The translations under genes and the position numbers were made by a program. This document shows positions 33,448-43,733 of a DNA stretch of 64,000 bases, in pieces. The notes below the pieces were generated by a model. That model was not told the origin of the DNA and did not search any database. It saw only the letters and a program-made list of their open reading frames with translations. The DNA lies in NCBI RefSeq assembly GCF_000697965.2, contig NZ_CP015881.1, forward strand, positions 434,001 through 498,000. Direction: 5' to 3'. The stretch is from Ensifer adhaerens (GTDB lineage Bacteria; Pseudomonadota; Alphaproteobacteria; Rhizobiales; Rhizobiaceae). Each line of letters starts with the position of its first letter. Within the stretch, counting starts at the first letter, position 1.

Positions 33448-34281
33448 TCAATCGAGCTCGACGATCTGTCCGTCGCGGGCGGCAAAGGCGCCGGGGAATG
33501 TCGCCTGGACATCGCGTTCCATGGCGGCCAACGCCTCATCGGTGCGCGACGGATCGTGGTGGAACATGGCGAGCTGCTTGACGCCGGCGGCCATCGCCAG
33601 TCGTGCGCCATGCATGCCGGTCGAGTGTCCGTAACCCTGAAAATGCTCCATCTCGCTTTCGAGATAGGTGCAGTCGTAGACGAACAGGTCGGCCCCGGCG
33701 ATCAGTTCGAGCACGCCGGGATCGAGGACGCCCGGCTCGTGCTCGGTATCGTAGACGAGAGCGACGGCGCGGCCGTTCCATTCGATCCGATAGCCGACGC
33801 AGCCACCGGGATGGTTGAGGCTCGTCGTGCGGATGGTGACGCCGGCACGCGGGGTCAGCACGTCACCGGGTTTGAAGTCCATGCCGTCGAGGCTCGCTTG
33901 ACAGATGTCGGGATCGACCGGGAACCATGGTGGGCGCATGAAATCGCGGATCATCTCCCGCGTGGTCATGGTGCCGTGCAGATGGCCAGACCAGAAGCGC
34001 ACCGAATTGCGACATTTGTAGATGGGTTTGAAATAGGGAAGACCGATAATGTGGTCGTAGTGGCTGTGAGTGAAGAACAGATCGAACTCTTCGACGCCTT
34101 CGTCGATCAGCGCATAGCCAGCCTCGCGCAGGCCAGAGCCGGCATCGAACAGCAATACGTCCTTGCCGCATCGAATTTCGATGCAGGATGTATTTCCCCC
34201 ATAGGCGACGTATTGTTGGCCGGAGACCGGCAAACTTCCTCTTACGCCCCAGAACCGCACTCGAAAGTTGTCGTCACGCAT
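33448..34281 (-). CDS. MBL-fold metallo-hydrolase, 277 aa
   Basis: Metallo-beta-lactamase fold hydrolase. The zinc motif is HSHYDH (His72, His74, Asp76, His77). Further ligands are likely LNHPGG and DTEHEPG, and the late GHSTG. The N-terminal FWGVRGSLPVSG and YGGNTSCIE place it in the group of RNase Z-like phosphodiesterases that occur next to cyclic-nucleotide proteins. The divergent DUF3095 and the class III cyclase nearby make a phosphodiesterase role attractive, but this is inference. Confidence 0.87.
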   Translation of the reverse strand: MRDDNFRVRFWGVRGSLPVSGQQYVAYGGNTSCIEIRCGKDVLLFDAGSGLREAGYALIDEGVEEFDLFFTHSHYDHIIGLPYFKPIYKCRNSVRFWSGHLHGTMTTREMIRDFMRPPWFPVDPDICQASLDGMDFKPGDVLTPRAGVTIRTTSLNHPGGCVGYRIEWNGRAVALVYDTEHEPGVLDPGVLELIAGADLFVYDCTYLESEMEHFQGYGHSTGMHGARLAMAAGVKQLAMFHHDPSRTDEALAAMERDVQATFPGAFAARDGQIVELD

Positions 34282-34560
34282 TCAGTTTCGGCTTCACTAC
34301 GCACGCTTGGACCATTTTGATCCTTGTGTGACTGTTAAACAAGCACAGATGGCCACACCCCTGCAATGCCATGGGTTATTATTTGGAAACTAACCATCGC
34401 GTCGCCAAGTCCCCCTCCGGCCAAATCCGCTCCTCGCCTATCTTCTAGGCTGCAGAAACGGACTGAGGTGTCTCCTTGGTAACAGCCAATGAAACTTTTT
34501 GTTGCGCTCCCGCGTGAATTATCTGACGAACGTTAAGGGCGAGCGAAGATCGAGGCGCTG

Positions 34561-35754
34561 ATGGCTGAGGCAATGGAAGGCCGATTTTACGATAGCGTGC
34601 CGTTGTTCGACGCCTTCGAAGGCGTCGCGGACGAAGCGAATTACCGGCCGTTGCCGGATGGCTGGCTGCTGGCCGTGGCCGATATCGTCAACTCGACCGG
34701 TGCGATTGCCGACGGCCGCTACAAGACGGTCAACATGGCCGGCGCCAGCGTCATATCCGCCCTGATGAACGTGCTCGAAGAAAAGACGATGCCCTTCGTA
34801 TTCGGGGGGGATGGCGCCTTGGCGGCGCTGCCGGCATCAATGGCCGACAGGGCCCGCGACGCGCTGGCCGCGGTGAAGACCTGGGTGGCGGAGGAACTTG
34901 ACCTTGAGTTGCGGACCGCGCTCGTTCCGGTCAGCGACATCCGCCAGCACGGGCTCGACATGCGTGTCGCCCGCTTCAAGGCCAGCGACGAGGTTTCCTA
35001 CGCGATGTTTGCGGGCGGCGGGGCAAGCTGGGCCGAGGCGGCAATGAAGGCCGGGCGCTATCACGTCGCGGCAGCGCCTGCCGGCAGCCGGCCGGACCTG
35101 ACCGGCCTTTCATGTCGCTGGAACTCGATCGAGTCCTGCCACGGCACGATCGCCTCGATCATCGCGGTGCCGGGGGCGAAGGGCAACGGACCGGAGTTCC
35201 AGGCGCTGATCGCCGACATCGTCGCGCTTGCCGACGAGGAAGATCGCGGCGGGCACCCCGTTCCCGAGCTTGGGCCGACCGCGCGGCTCTCGTTCCAGGG
35301 GATCGACATCGAGACGCGTGCGGCCGCTCCGCGAGGGCGACGTTTCCTGAAACGTTGCATTATCACCGTGCAGACGCTGGCACTTTTCGTCTGCCTTCGC
35401 ATGGGCTGGAACTTCGGTCCTTTCGATACGAACCGGTATCGCCGCGACCTTGCCGACAACACCGACTTCCGTAAATTCGACGACGGCCTGAAAATGACGA
35501 TCGATATCAGTGCCCCGTGCCTCGAACGGATCGAGGTGCGGCTGCAGCGGGCAGAGGCAGAGGGCGTCGGACACTATGGCCTGCACCGGCAGGATTCGGC
35601 GCTGATGACCTGCATCGTGCCGACGCCGATGACCCGCGACCACATACACTTCGTCGACGGCGCCTCTGGAGGCTATGCGGTGGCGGCGAGCAATCTCAAG
35701 GCCGCGCTGGCGCGCAACAAGGCTACTCAACCCTTTGCGGGTGGCGCCGGCTAG
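34561..35754 (+). CDS. DUF3095 family protein, 397 aa
   Basis: DUF3095 proteins resemble nucleotide cyclases in their central part. Visible features: LLAVADIVNSTGAI near residues 36-49 (cyclase-like metal region) and MPFVFGGDGALAALP near 76-90. The spacing matches the two-Asp pattern of class III cyclases. A second conserved part follows (FGPFDTNRYRRDLADNTDFR). ATG after GAGG. It shares no strand with the MBL gene (divergent, 279-bp gap). Whether it makes a cyclic nucleotide is unknown. Confidence 0.85.
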   Translation: MAEAMEGRFYDSVPLFDAFEGVADEANYRPLPDGWLLAVADIVNSTGAIADGRYKTVNMAGASVISALMNVLEEKTMPFVFGGDGALAALPASMADRARDALAAVKTWVAEELDLELRTALVPVSDIRQHGLDMRVARFKASDEVSYAMFAGGGASWAEAAMKAGRYHVAAAPAGSRPDLTGLSCRWNSIESCHGTIASIIAVPGAKGNGPEFQALIADIVALADEEDRGGHPVPELGPTARLSFQGIDIETRAAAPRGRRFLKRCIITVQTLALFVCLRMGWNFGPFDTNRYRRDLADNTDFRKFDDGLKMTIDISAPCLERIEVRLQRAEAEGVGHYGLHRQDSALMTCIVPTPMTRDHIHFVDGASGGYAVAASNLKAALARNKATQPFAGGAG

Positions 35755-35789
35755 CTGTTGTGGCCACAGGGATGCGCACGACCGTTGCG

Positions 35790-37127
35790 CTATGCCTTGA
35801 TAATGTGGCTGCCCGTCAGGCCGTTTCGATGGAAGACGTTGCGGGTATCGACGACGAGCGGCGCCCACTTGGCGAGGGCTGCGTAGTCCACCTGGTCGTG
35901 GTCGGTGGCGATCAGCACGGCGTCGAACGCCGCCACCGTGGGCTCGTCGAGCGTCACTGAACTCCGGCCCTTCAGAGCGGCATATTCGCGCGTCGGCGGG
36001 ATCTCGGTAACGTAGGGGTCGTGATAGGCGGTGTGGCCGCCGCGCTCCTCGATCAGTTCGATCAGGCGCAACGATGGGCTCTCGCGAATATCGGGAACGT
36101 TCTTCTTGTAGGCGAGGCCGATGACGAGAACGGTGGAGCGGCTGAGCGCCTTGCCGGCGTGCCGGTCCAGCGCCTCGGCCAGTCGGCTGACGACGTGGCG
36201 CGGCATGGCCGAGTTGATCTCGCCGGCAAGCTCGATGAAACGCGTCGGCAGTTCGTATTCGCGCGACTTCCAGGTGAGGTAAAAAGGGTCGATCGGAATA
36301 CAGTGGCCGCCGAGGCCGGGGCCGGGATAGAACGGCATATAGCCGAACGGCTTGGTTTTGGCGGCCTCGATCACTTCCCAGACGTCGATGCCCATCGCCT
36401 CGTAGACAATCTTCAATTCGTTGACGAGCGCGATGTTGACCGAGCGGAAGATGTTTTCGGTGAGTTTCACGGCTTCCGCCGTGGCGTTGGACGAGACCGG
36501 AACGACCGTCTTGACCACGGAAGCGTAGAACGCCTCCATCAGCTTTGCCGCCTCGGGGCCGTCGCCGGCGACGACCTTCGGAATGCTCACGGTCTCATAG
36601 ACCGGGTTGCCCGGGTCTTCGCGCTCGGGTGAAAAGCCGACGAAAAATTCGGCGCCGGACTTGAACCCGGTTTCCTCGAGGATGCTGCGCACGATGCCAT
36701 CGGTCGTACCGGGGTAGGTGGTCGATTCCAGGACGATGAGCTGCGCGGGACGCAGGGTTGCGGCGATCGCGCGCGACGTCTTTTCGACAAAGGAAAGGTC
36801 CGGGTCGCGATATTTGGTCAGGGGCGTCGGCACGCAGATGATGATGACGTCGCAGCCGGACAGTTCGAGGAAATCCGTCGTGGAACGGAAACGGCCAGCA
36901 CCGCTCTCCCGGGCAAGGACAGCGTCCGAGACCGCCCCGATGTAGGACTTGCCCGCATCGAGCGCGACGATCTTGCCGGGATCAATGTCGAAACCGATGA
37001 CGGAATAGCCCGCGCGCGCTGCCGCAATCGCCAATGGCAGGCCGACATAGCCGAGCCCGATGACGCCGGCCTTGGCGCTCCGGGCGGAGATGGACGACAG
37101 CAGGCTTTCGAAATGAGGTGAGGTCAA
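35790..37127 (-). CDS. Nucleotide sugar dehydrogenase (UDP-GlcNAc/UDP-glucose DH family), 445 aa
   Basis: NAD-dependent oxidation of a nucleotide sugar to the uronic acid, a precursor step for acidic polysaccharides. The Rossmann motif is GVIGLGYVGLP. The catalytic Cys is in GGHCIPIDP. KLTENIFRSVNIALVNEL is the central helix. The WbpA/UDP-N-acetyl-D-glucosamine 6-dehydrogenase branch is most similar by eye (PTPLTKYRDPDLS). No ATG is in frame near the domain; TTG at 37127 is chosen because it leaves about 20 residues before the Rossmann fold. A TTG at 37211 would extend it. Confidence 0.88.
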   Translation of the reverse strand: MTSPHFESLLSSISARSAKAGVIGLGYVGLPLAIAAARAGYSVIGFDIDPGKIVALDAGKSYIGAVSDAVLARESGAGRFRSTTDFLELSGCDVIIICVPTPLTKYRDPDLSFVEKTSRAIAATLRPAQLIVLESTTYPGTTDGIVRSILEETGFKSGAEFFVGFSPEREDPGNPVYETVSIPKVVAGDGPEAAKLMEAFYASVVKTVVPVSSNATAEAVKLTENIFRSVNIALVNELKIVYEAMGIDVWEVIEAAKTKPFGYMPFYPGPGLGGHCIPIDPFYLTWKSREYELPTRFIELAGEINSAMPRHVVSRLAEALDRHAGKALSRSTVLVIGLAYKKNVPDIRESPSLRLIELIEERGGHTAYHDPYVTEIPPTREYAALKGRSSVTLDEPTVAAFDAVLIATDHDQVDYAALAKWAPLVVDTRNVFHRNGLTGSHIIKA

Positions 37128-37509
37128 GTTTCGGTTCCGGATCTCGTGGACAGACAGGCGCGGCGCGCGAACATGTCGTGGTTTGTTGGAGAGAAACAAG
37201 CCCCAAGTCAAGCGAGGCCCGGCACCAGGGCCGCTGGCAGGCCGTTGAGCCGGCTATCAAATCTTCATGCTGCAACAGGTCGGAAAAATCTTCGTTCGCC
37301 TCTGGAAATTGGCGGCGCGCGTGAATATCTGCAACATATAAGTGCCGCATTCCGGGTGCCTGCACGTCATCGACGCCGGAATCGGTTGGAGCATTTTCTT
37401 AACGGGCACGGCTCATCATCATCCACCGCGAACATGAACCGGCAAATTGCCGGGGCGTTCGCCGTCTCCGGATGCTGACGCGGGACGGTCTGTCATGCGA
37501 GGACGCGAA
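37128..37509. other. 382-bp divergent region before the cyclase gene
   Basis: Lies between the dehydrogenase start (minus) and the cyclase start (plus). It has AT-rich patches at about 37255-37345 and 37390-37420, likely promoters. No protein gene, repeat or known operator is evident. Confidence 0.5.
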
Positions 37510-38859
37510 ATGGGCCCGACGAACGACAACGTATCCGAAATCCTCATCGACAAGGTCGCCGACTGGCTGATGCGCACATCGCTGAGCGACGCGCCGCTGG
37601 AGACGATCGTCAAAGGCTTCTGCGAGCGGCTGGCGGCCGCCGGCTTGCCGCTGATGCGCGTCCATCTTTCCTTCTCGATGCTGCACCCGCTTTACGATGC
37701 TCTGGGCTTCACCTGGGTGCGCGGCAAGGGCGTGGAGGTCAGCGGCCTTCGGCACGAGGAACTGGCGCTTAATCCCGAGCGGTTCCTGCAGAGCCCCTAC
37801 TATTACCTGCTCAACAACAATCTCGAGCATGTCCGCCGGCGCATCTACCAGGATACGCCGTCCGAGTTCCCGATCTTCGACGACCTCAAGGAAATGGGGG
37901 CGACGGACTATCTGGCCTTCATGCAGTCGCTCGGCGCCGATTCCGGCCATGGCATGGTCGGGTCCTGGACGACGGATCGCCATGGCGGCTTCACGGACGA
38001 TGTCATTGGCGCGCTTTTGAAGCTGCAATATCATCTGGCAGTCGCGGCGAAGATGGCGGTGCTCGGTAAACTCGCCGACAACATGCTGACCACCTATCTC
38101 GGCTCCAGCGCTGGCCGGCGTGTGATGAGCGGCCAGGTTCGCCGCGGCGACGGCGAGACCGTGCGCGCCGTCCTCGTCATGGGCGACATGCGCCGCTCGA
38201 CGATGCTGGCAGAAAAGGAAGGGCGTCAGTCCTATATCGAGACCCTGAACACCTATTTCGATGCGATCGCAGCCCCCTTCAATCGCAACGGTGGCCATAT
38301 TCTGAGCTTCGTCGGTGACGGCTTCATCGCCGTCTATCCCTGTGGGCGCCACAAGGAGCCCTCGGAATTTGCCGCCCGCGAGGCCTTTGCCGCCGTGCGC
38401 GCGGCAACCGCACGCATGGACATGCTGAACGGCGAGCGGCGCAAGCAGGCACGCGATCCGATCGGCTACGGCATCGGTCTGCATGTAGGCAACGTGATGT
38501 TCGGCAATGTGGGCCTGCGCGACCGGCTGACGTTCTCGGCCTTCGGCTCGGCCGTCAACGAAGTCCAGAGGTTGCAGAACCTGACCAAGAAATACGCCCA
38601 CAGCGTCGTCGCGAGCGAAGCCTTCGTCAATTATTGCGGCGGCGACTGGACGGCCCTCGGCCAGGAAAAGCTCCGCGGCGTGCGGCAGAAATTCACGATC
38701 CTCTACCCCAACGACGCTGCCTTGCTCGCAAGGGCCGATGAACGCTTCGACGACGTGTTGCAGGATGGACTTTCCGAGGCGGAGCATGTCATGCTGCTTC
38801 ATCGCAATACGCGTCCGCTCCAGCCGCCGCGCGGCCTTATCGACAAGATGCTTCAATAG
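37510..38859 (+). CDS. Class III adenylate/guanylate cyclase, 449 aa
   Basis: Makes a cyclic nucleotide from ATP or GTP. The catalytic domain covers about residues 215-400. Metal Asp residues are Asp226 (VLVMGDMRRST) and Asp270 (SFVGDGFIAVY); GIGLHVGNVMFGNVG is the typical dimer-edge motif. An N-terminal regulatory domain of about 200 residues (RVHLSFSMLHPLYDALGF) is of the type found in rhizobial cyclases. There is no membrane segment. ATG at 37510 follows GAGG; an ATG at 37495 is an alternative. Nearby possible partners are the cNMP-binding protein at 55099 and the MBL hydrolase. Confidence 0.9.
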   Translation: MGPTNDNVSEILIDKVADWLMRTSLSDAPLETIVKGFCERLAAAGLPLMRVHLSFSMLHPLYDALGFTWVRGKGVEVSGLRHEELALNPERFLQSPYYYLLNNNLEHVRRRIYQDTPSEFPIFDDLKEMGATDYLAFMQSLGADSGHGMVGSWTTDRHGGFTDDVIGALLKLQYHLAVAAKMAVLGKLADNMLTTYLGSSAGRRVMSGQVRRGDGETVRAVLVMGDMRRSTMLAEKEGRQSYIETLNTYFDAIAAPFNRNGGHILSFVGDGFIAVYPCGRHKEPSEFAAREAFAAVRAATARMDMLNGERRKQARDPIGYGIGLHVGNVMFGNVGLRDRLTFSAFGSAVNEVQRLQNLTKKYAHSVVASEAFVNYCGGDWTALGQEKLRGVRQKFTILYPNDAALLARADERFDDVLQDGLSEAEHVMLLHRNTRPLQPPRGLIDKMLQ

Positions 38860-38867
38860 GGGGAAGA

Positions 38868-39818
38868 ATGTTTCGCACCGTCCTTTTCGTCGCTTCCATC
38901 GTCATGGCCGGGAGCGCGATGGCGCAGCCATGGGAAACCAAGCTTTCCGACGACTTCGAGGGGCGGGGTTTTGCGCCTGAGGGCGGGCTCTACTATCGCG
39001 AGAACTTCGAGCAGACCGCCGGCACGGTGGAGTTTCAGAACGAGGTCAAGCATAACGGTAATGGCGCGCTCAAGCTGAGCGTCGTTCCGACCTGTCCCGA
39101 TTCGCTCGACGGTTGCAGCGAGCGGGCAGAGATCTGGGAAAAGACGGCGCTGCGCGTGCCATACGACCAGGGCGTCTGGTATGGTTTCGCGGTCAAGTTT
39201 GCCGACCCGATCCCGAATGAGGACCATCGTTATCTGATCGCCCAGTGGAAGCGCGAGATCGATCCGGGTGCCGAGGGCGATTTCAGCCCGTTCCTTGCCT
39301 TGAGGCTCGAGGCCGGCAAACTTTTCGCCACTGTGGAAACGAACTATATCGCGCCGCTCTGGGCCGGTCCTGAGGGGAAGCCGGCGAGCTGCAAACCGGG
39401 CGAGATCCCCGTATGGGGGCGGCCGGGCGTCAACCAGATGCGCATGCTGGTCGCCGCAGACAGCAACTGGGAGCTGATCGACGGCAGTCTCTTCAATGCA
39501 TGCACCGATGCGATCAAGGTGACGAACCACGGCAATCCGTTGCCCGACCCGAAGTCCGGCTGGATCGATTTCGCGATCTACACGCTGCCGGGAGCCAATG
39601 GCACGGGTCGCATCGAACTCTTCGCCAACGACAAGCCGATCATCACGGTGACGGGCCATATCGGTCACGACGACAAGGGGCTCGGCAAGAACCAGTACTT
39701 CAAGTTCGGCCCCTACCGGGCGGCCGATAAAACCGACTGGACGCTGTTTTACGACGACTTCCGACGCTCGGCCAATTGCGCCGACGTGTTGAAGGGCGGT
39801 GCCTGCCCTTCGTTCTAA
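38868..39818 (+). CDS. Secreted polysaccharide lyase (heparin-lyase-I-like fold), 316 aa
   Basis: Signal peptide (1-19, VLFVASIVMAGSAMA) precedes a beta-jelly-roll lyase of the Polysacc_lyase type. Landmarks are RENFEQTAGTVEFQ near 38-51, CSERAEIWEK near 84-93, YLIAQWKREI near 121-130 and the C-terminal QYFKFGPYRA. It starts 8 bp after the cyclase stop. It probably cuts an acidic glycan; the presence of a nucleotide-sugar dehydrogenase nearby supports an acidic surface polysaccharide. Confidence 0.8.
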   Translation: MFRTVLFVASIVMAGSAMAQPWETKLSDDFEGRGFAPEGGLYYRENFEQTAGTVEFQNEVKHNGNGALKLSVVPTCPDSLDGCSERAEIWEKTALRVPYDQGVWYGFAVKFADPIPNEDHRYLIAQWKREIDPGAEGDFSPFLALRLEAGKLFATVETNYIAPLWAGPEGKPASCKPGEIPVWGRPGVNQMRMLVAADSNWELIDGSLFNACTDAIKVTNHGNPLPDPKSGWIDFAIYTLPGANGTGRIELFANDKPIITVTGHIGHDDKGLGKNQYFKFGPYRAADKTDWTLFYDDFRRSANCADVLKGGACPSF

Positions 39819-39941
39819 CCATCTGAAGATGCAGGTGGGTAGAGCCTCGTCTGCAACCGGGTGTGCTGGACAGCCCTTGGAAGCTGCGCTAGTCTTTTTT
39901 TAGAGGCGGCGGATAAAAAGCAATGAGGGAAGCGTGCTGCT

Positions 39942-41834
39942 ATGACATCTGGGGCGGACCTGCTTCGAGTTGAAGGTCTGCGGATCACATTCTCGGTGCT
40001 CGGCGGCGAAGTTCAAGCCGTCAATAACGCGAATTTCAGAATTTTGCCCGGCAAGGTGACGGCGCTCGTCGGCGAGTCCGGATCGGGGAAATCCGCAATC
40101 AGCCAGGCGGTGATGGGCATCTTGCCCAACGTCGCCAAGGTTGGTGGCAAAATTTTGTTCAACGACCCGACGACGGCTGCAAAGCCGATCGACCTGCTCT
40201 CGCTGGAGCGGGAAGGGGAGGAGATCCGCAGCCTGCGCGGCACGCGCATCAGCAAGATCTTCCAGGAGCCGATGACATCGCTGTCGCCGCTCCACACGAT
40301 CGGAAACCAGATTTCCGAAGTGCTGAAGATCCACACCGACGCGGAAAAGGCGGAACGTCGGGCGCGAACGGAAGAGCTGCTCGGCTATGTGGGCTTTGCC
40401 AATCCGAAGCGCGCCTACGACATGTATCCGTTCGAGCTTTCCGGCGGCATGCGGCAACGCGCGATGATTGCCATGGCATTGATCTGCCGGCCGGCGCTGT
40501 TGATCGCCGACGAGCCGACGACAGCGCTCGACGTGACCGTTCAGGCGCAGATCCTGAAACTCCTGCGCGAGCTTCAGGTCAAGCTCAACATGGCCATGCT
40601 TCTGATCACCCATGACCTTGGCGTCGTCGCCAACATGGCCGACGAGGTTGTGGTGATCTATCACGGCCAGATCGTCGAGGCGGGTCCGGTCGAGGCGATC
40701 TTCCGCAACCCGCAGCATCCCTATCTCAAGGGCCTGATGGCCGCGGTTCCGCATTTCGACATGAAGCCCGGCGAGCGGCTGAAGGCACTGCGCGAAGTGC
40801 CGGTCAAGGCTGGAACGCTGCTCGGGACTTCGGCCGCCGACCGGCGCACCGGTCCCGACGTGCTTTTGTCCGTCCGCAATGTCTCGAAGACCTATGGAAC
40901 GCGCAAATCGTCCTGGTTCGGTGGTGGCGAAGATACGCTGCATCGCGCCGTCGACGATGTCAGCTTCGACATCCGCCGTGGCGAGTGCCTCGGCCTCGTC
41001 GGGGAAAGCGGCTGCGGCAAGACCACCGTCAGCAAGATCCTGATGCGGGCCGTCACGCCCGACCAGGGCTCGGTGATCTTCGACAATGGCGAGGGGTCGG
41101 TCGATGTGCTGAAAGTGCAGGGCGACGACCTTAAGGCCATGCGGTCCAAGATCCAGATGGTCTTCCAGGATCCGGTCTCCTCCCTCTCGCCGCGCATGAC
41201 GGTCAAGAACATCCTCAGCGAGCCACTCGAGATCCACGGGCGCGGAACGGGCAAATCGCGCGAAGAAACGGTGCGTTCGCTGCTGCAGGCCGTCGGTCTC
41301 GACCAGCGCTTCATTAATCGGTACCCGCACAGCTTCTCCGGTGGTCAACGCCAGCGCATCGGGATCGCGCGGGCTCTCGCGCTGGTGCCGGAGCTGCTGA
41401 TCTGCGACGAGCCGGTTTCCGCGCTCGACGTCTCCGTCCAGGCGCAGATCCTCAACCTGCTGAAGGACCTGCAGAAGGAACTGGGACTGACCTGCCTGTT
41501 CATCTCGCACAATCTGGCTGTCGTCGACTATATGGCCGACCGCATCGCCGTGATGTGCGCCGGGCGTATCGTCGAGCTGGCACCGCGCGAGGTGCTGATG
41601 CGCAATCCTGTTCATCCCTATACCAAGTCGCTGCTGGCGGCGGTTCCTTATCCGGATCTCGACCGGCCGCTGGATTTCGAACTGCTGAAGGACAGCGAAG
41701 GTTCGGACATGCGGCGCTGGGGACCGCAGTTCCGGGACGATGATGCCGGCGACGCGCTGATCCCCGCGGATCTCGGTGGTGACCACATCGTGCTGGCGCG
41801 CCGGTCCGTGGATGCAAGGGAGTTGCGGCCATGA
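39942..41834 (+). CDS. ABC importer ATPase, two nucleotide-binding domains fused (DppDF/YejF type), 630 aa
   Basis: Powers an oligopeptide-type ABC uptake system. NBD1 has Walker A GESGSGKS (44-51) and signature [11 protein letters not shown]2 has GESGCGKTT (about 353-361) and FSGGQRQR. Both have complete Walker B blocks ([24 protein letters not shown]), so both sites look active. The C-terminal [14 protein letters not shown] is the usual tail of peptide transporters. The stop overlaps the SBP ATG (ATGA). It heads a four-gene operon. Confidence 0.93.
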   Translation: MTSGADLLRVEGLRITFSVLGGEVQAVNNANFRILPGKVTALVGESGSGKSAISQAVMGILPNVAKVGGKILFNDPTTAAKPIDLLSLEREGEEIRSLRGTRISKIFQEPMTSLSPLHTIGNQISEVLKIHTDAEKAERRARTEELLGYVGFANPKRAYDMYPFELSGGMRQRAMIAMALICRPALLIADEPTTALDVTVQAQILKLLRELQVKLNMAMLLITHDLGVVANMADEVVVIYHGQIVEAGPVEAIFRNPQHPYLKGLMAAVPHFDMKPGERLKALREVPVKAGTLLGTSAADRRTGPDVLLSVRNVSKTYGTRKSSWFGGGEDTLHRAVDDVSFDIRRGECLGLVGESGCGKTTVSKILMRAVTPDQGSVIFDNGEGSVDVLKVQGDDLKAMRSKIQMVFQDPVSSLSPRMTVKNILSEPLEIHGRGTGKSREETVRSLLQAVGLDQRFINRYPHSFSGGQRQRIGIARALALVPELLICDEPVSALDVSVQAQILNLLKDLQKELGLTCLFISHNLAVVDYMADRIAVMCAGRIVELAPREVLMRNPVHPYTKSLLAAVPYPDLDRPLDFELLKDSEGSDMRRWGPQFRDDDAGDALIPADLGGDHIVLARRSVDARELRP

Positions 41835-43732
41835 TCACCCGCCGAACTGTACTGGCATTGCTTGCGACCGTGGCTCTGCCGACGCGGCTCTTTGCAGCTG
41901 CAGGCGAGCCCGCATTCTGGGAAAAGCAGATTGCCGACGGCAAGCTGCCGCCGCTTGCCGAGCGCCTGCCGAAGACGCCGCGTGTCATCAACGTCGCGGC
42001 CATGGGGCGCCAGCCCGGCAAGTACGGCGGCGAGGTGCGGATGCTGATCGGCAGCGCCAAGGACATCCGCCTGATGACGATCTACGGCTATGCCCGTCTG
42101 GTCGGCTTCGACGAAGCGTTGAAGATCGAAGCGGACGTTCTCGAAAGCTTCGAAACGGTCGAGGACCGCATCTTCACCTTCCACATCCGTGAAGGCCACA
42201 AGTGGTCCGACGGCACGCCGCTGACGTCGGAGGATTTCCGCTATTGCTGGGACGACGTTCTCAATAACGAGAAGCTGAGCCCGGCCGGGCTGCCGACGGC
42301 GCTGGTCATGGATGGCGAGGCCGCCAAGTTCGAGATCATCGACGAACGCACGGTGCGCTATTCCTGGTCGACACCCAATCCTGACTTCCTGCAGAAGCTC
42401 GCCGGCGCCCAGCCGATGGTGGTGGTGATGCCGTCGACCTACCTGAAACAGTTCCATGAGAAATATCAGGAAGAAGACAAGCTCAAGGCCCTGATGAAGG
42501 AGGAACGGGTCAAGAAATGGAGCCAGCTGCACATGCGCATGGCCCGTTCCTACCGCCCGGAAAACCCGGACCTGCCGACGCTGGACCCCTGGCGCAACAC
42601 GACGCCGCTTCCGGCCGAACAATTCGTCTTCGAGCGCAATCCCTACTATCATCGCGTCGACGAGAACGGCCTGCAGTTACCCTATATCGACAAGTTCGTG
42701 CTCAGCGTCAGCTCGTCTGCGCTAATCCCGGCCAAGACCGGCACCGGCGAAAGCGACCTGCAGGCGACCGGTATCGACTTCGTCGACTACACCTTCCTCA
42801 AGGATTCCGAGAAGCGCTATCCGGCGAAAGTGCTGCTGTGGAAGAAGACGCAGGGCTCGCGCCTGGCGCTGCTTCCCAACCTCAACTGCTCGGATGCGGT
42901 CTGGCGGGCACTGCTGCAGGATGTGCGCGTTCGCCGCGCCCTGTCGCTTGCCATCGACCGCACCGAAATCAACAAGGCGGTGTTCTACGGGCTGACGAAG
43001 GAGAGCGCCGACACGGTGCTGCCCGAGAGCCCGCTCTTCCGGCCCGAGTTCGCCAATGCCTGGGTCGCCCACGATCCGGAACAGGCCAATGCGCTGCTCG
43101 ACGAAGCGGGCCTGACCAAGAAGGACAGCGACGGCATCCGCATTCTCTCCGACGGCCGCGCGGCGCAGATCGTCGTGGAAACGGCCGGGGAAAGCACACT
43201 CGAGACGGACGTGCTGCAGCTCATCACCGACTACTGGCAGAAGGTCGGGATATCGCTCTTCATCCGGACCTCGCAACGCGACACGTTCCGCAGCCGCGCC
43301 GTCGGTGGCGAGATCATCATGTCGATGTGGTTCGGCATAGACAACGGCGTGCCGACGGCCAGCATGAACCCCGGCCAGCTTGCGCCGACCGCGGACGACC
43401 AGCTGCAATGGCCGGTCTGGGGGCTGAATTATCTTTCCCACGGCGAAATGGGCCAGGCCCCGGACCTTCCGGCAGCCGTGGAACTGACGGAACTGCTGCA
43501 GCGCTGGCGGCATTCGGCCGAAGACGCCGAGCGGACGGAGATTTGGAGCCGGATGCTCTCGATCTACACCGACCAGGTGTTCTCGATCGGCATCGTCAAC
43601 GCCTCGCTCCAGCCGATCCTCGTGGCAAAGAAGCTGAGGAACGTGCCCGACACTGCGCTCTACGGCTTCGACCCCACGTGCTATTTCGGTGTCTACAAAC
43701 CCGACACCTTCTGGATCGAACAGGAAGCCTGA
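41831..43732 (+). CDS. ABC solute-binding protein, family 5 (oligopeptide/dipeptide type), 633 aa
   Basis: Periplasmic receptor of the importer. A twin-Arg-type export signal is visible ([21 protein letters not shown]). The family-5 fold features FHIREGHKWSDGTPLTSEDF near residues 116-135 and PLSLAIDRTEI-like RRALSLAIDRTEINKAV. The ligand cannot be read from the sequence; family-5 proteins also bind oligosaccharides and glycosides, and glycosyltransferases flank the operon. Confidence 0.92.
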   Translation: MITRRTVLALLATVALPTRLFAAAGEPAFWEKQIADGKLPPLAERLPKTPRVINVAAMGRQPGKYGGEVRMLIGSAKDIRLMTIYGYARLVGFDEALKIEADVLESFETVEDRIFTFHIREGHKWSDGTPLTSEDFRYCWDDVLNNEKLSPAGLPTALVMDGEAAKFEIIDERTVRYSWSTPNPDFLQKLAGAQPMVVVMPSTYLKQFHEKYQEEDKLKALMKEERVKKWSQLHMRMARSYRPENPDLPTLDPWRNTTPLPAEQFVFERNPYYHRVDENGLQLPYIDKFVLSVSSSALIPAKTGTGESDLQATGIDFVDYTFLKDSEKRYPAKVLLWKKTQGSRLALLPNLNCSDAVWRALLQDVRVRRALSLAIDRTEINKAVFYGLTKESADTVLPESPLFRPEFANAWVAHDPEQANALLDEAGLTKKDSDGIRILSDGRAAQIVVETAGESTLETDVLQLITDYWQKVGISLFIRTSQRDTFRSRAVGGEIIMSMWFGIDNGVPTASMNPGQLAPTADDQLQWPVWGLNYLSHGEMGQAPDLPAAVELTELLQRWRHSAEDAERTEIWSRMLSIYTDQVFSIGIVNASLQPILVAKKLRNVPDTALYGFDPTCYFGVYKPDTFWIEQEA

Positions 43733-43733
43733 C

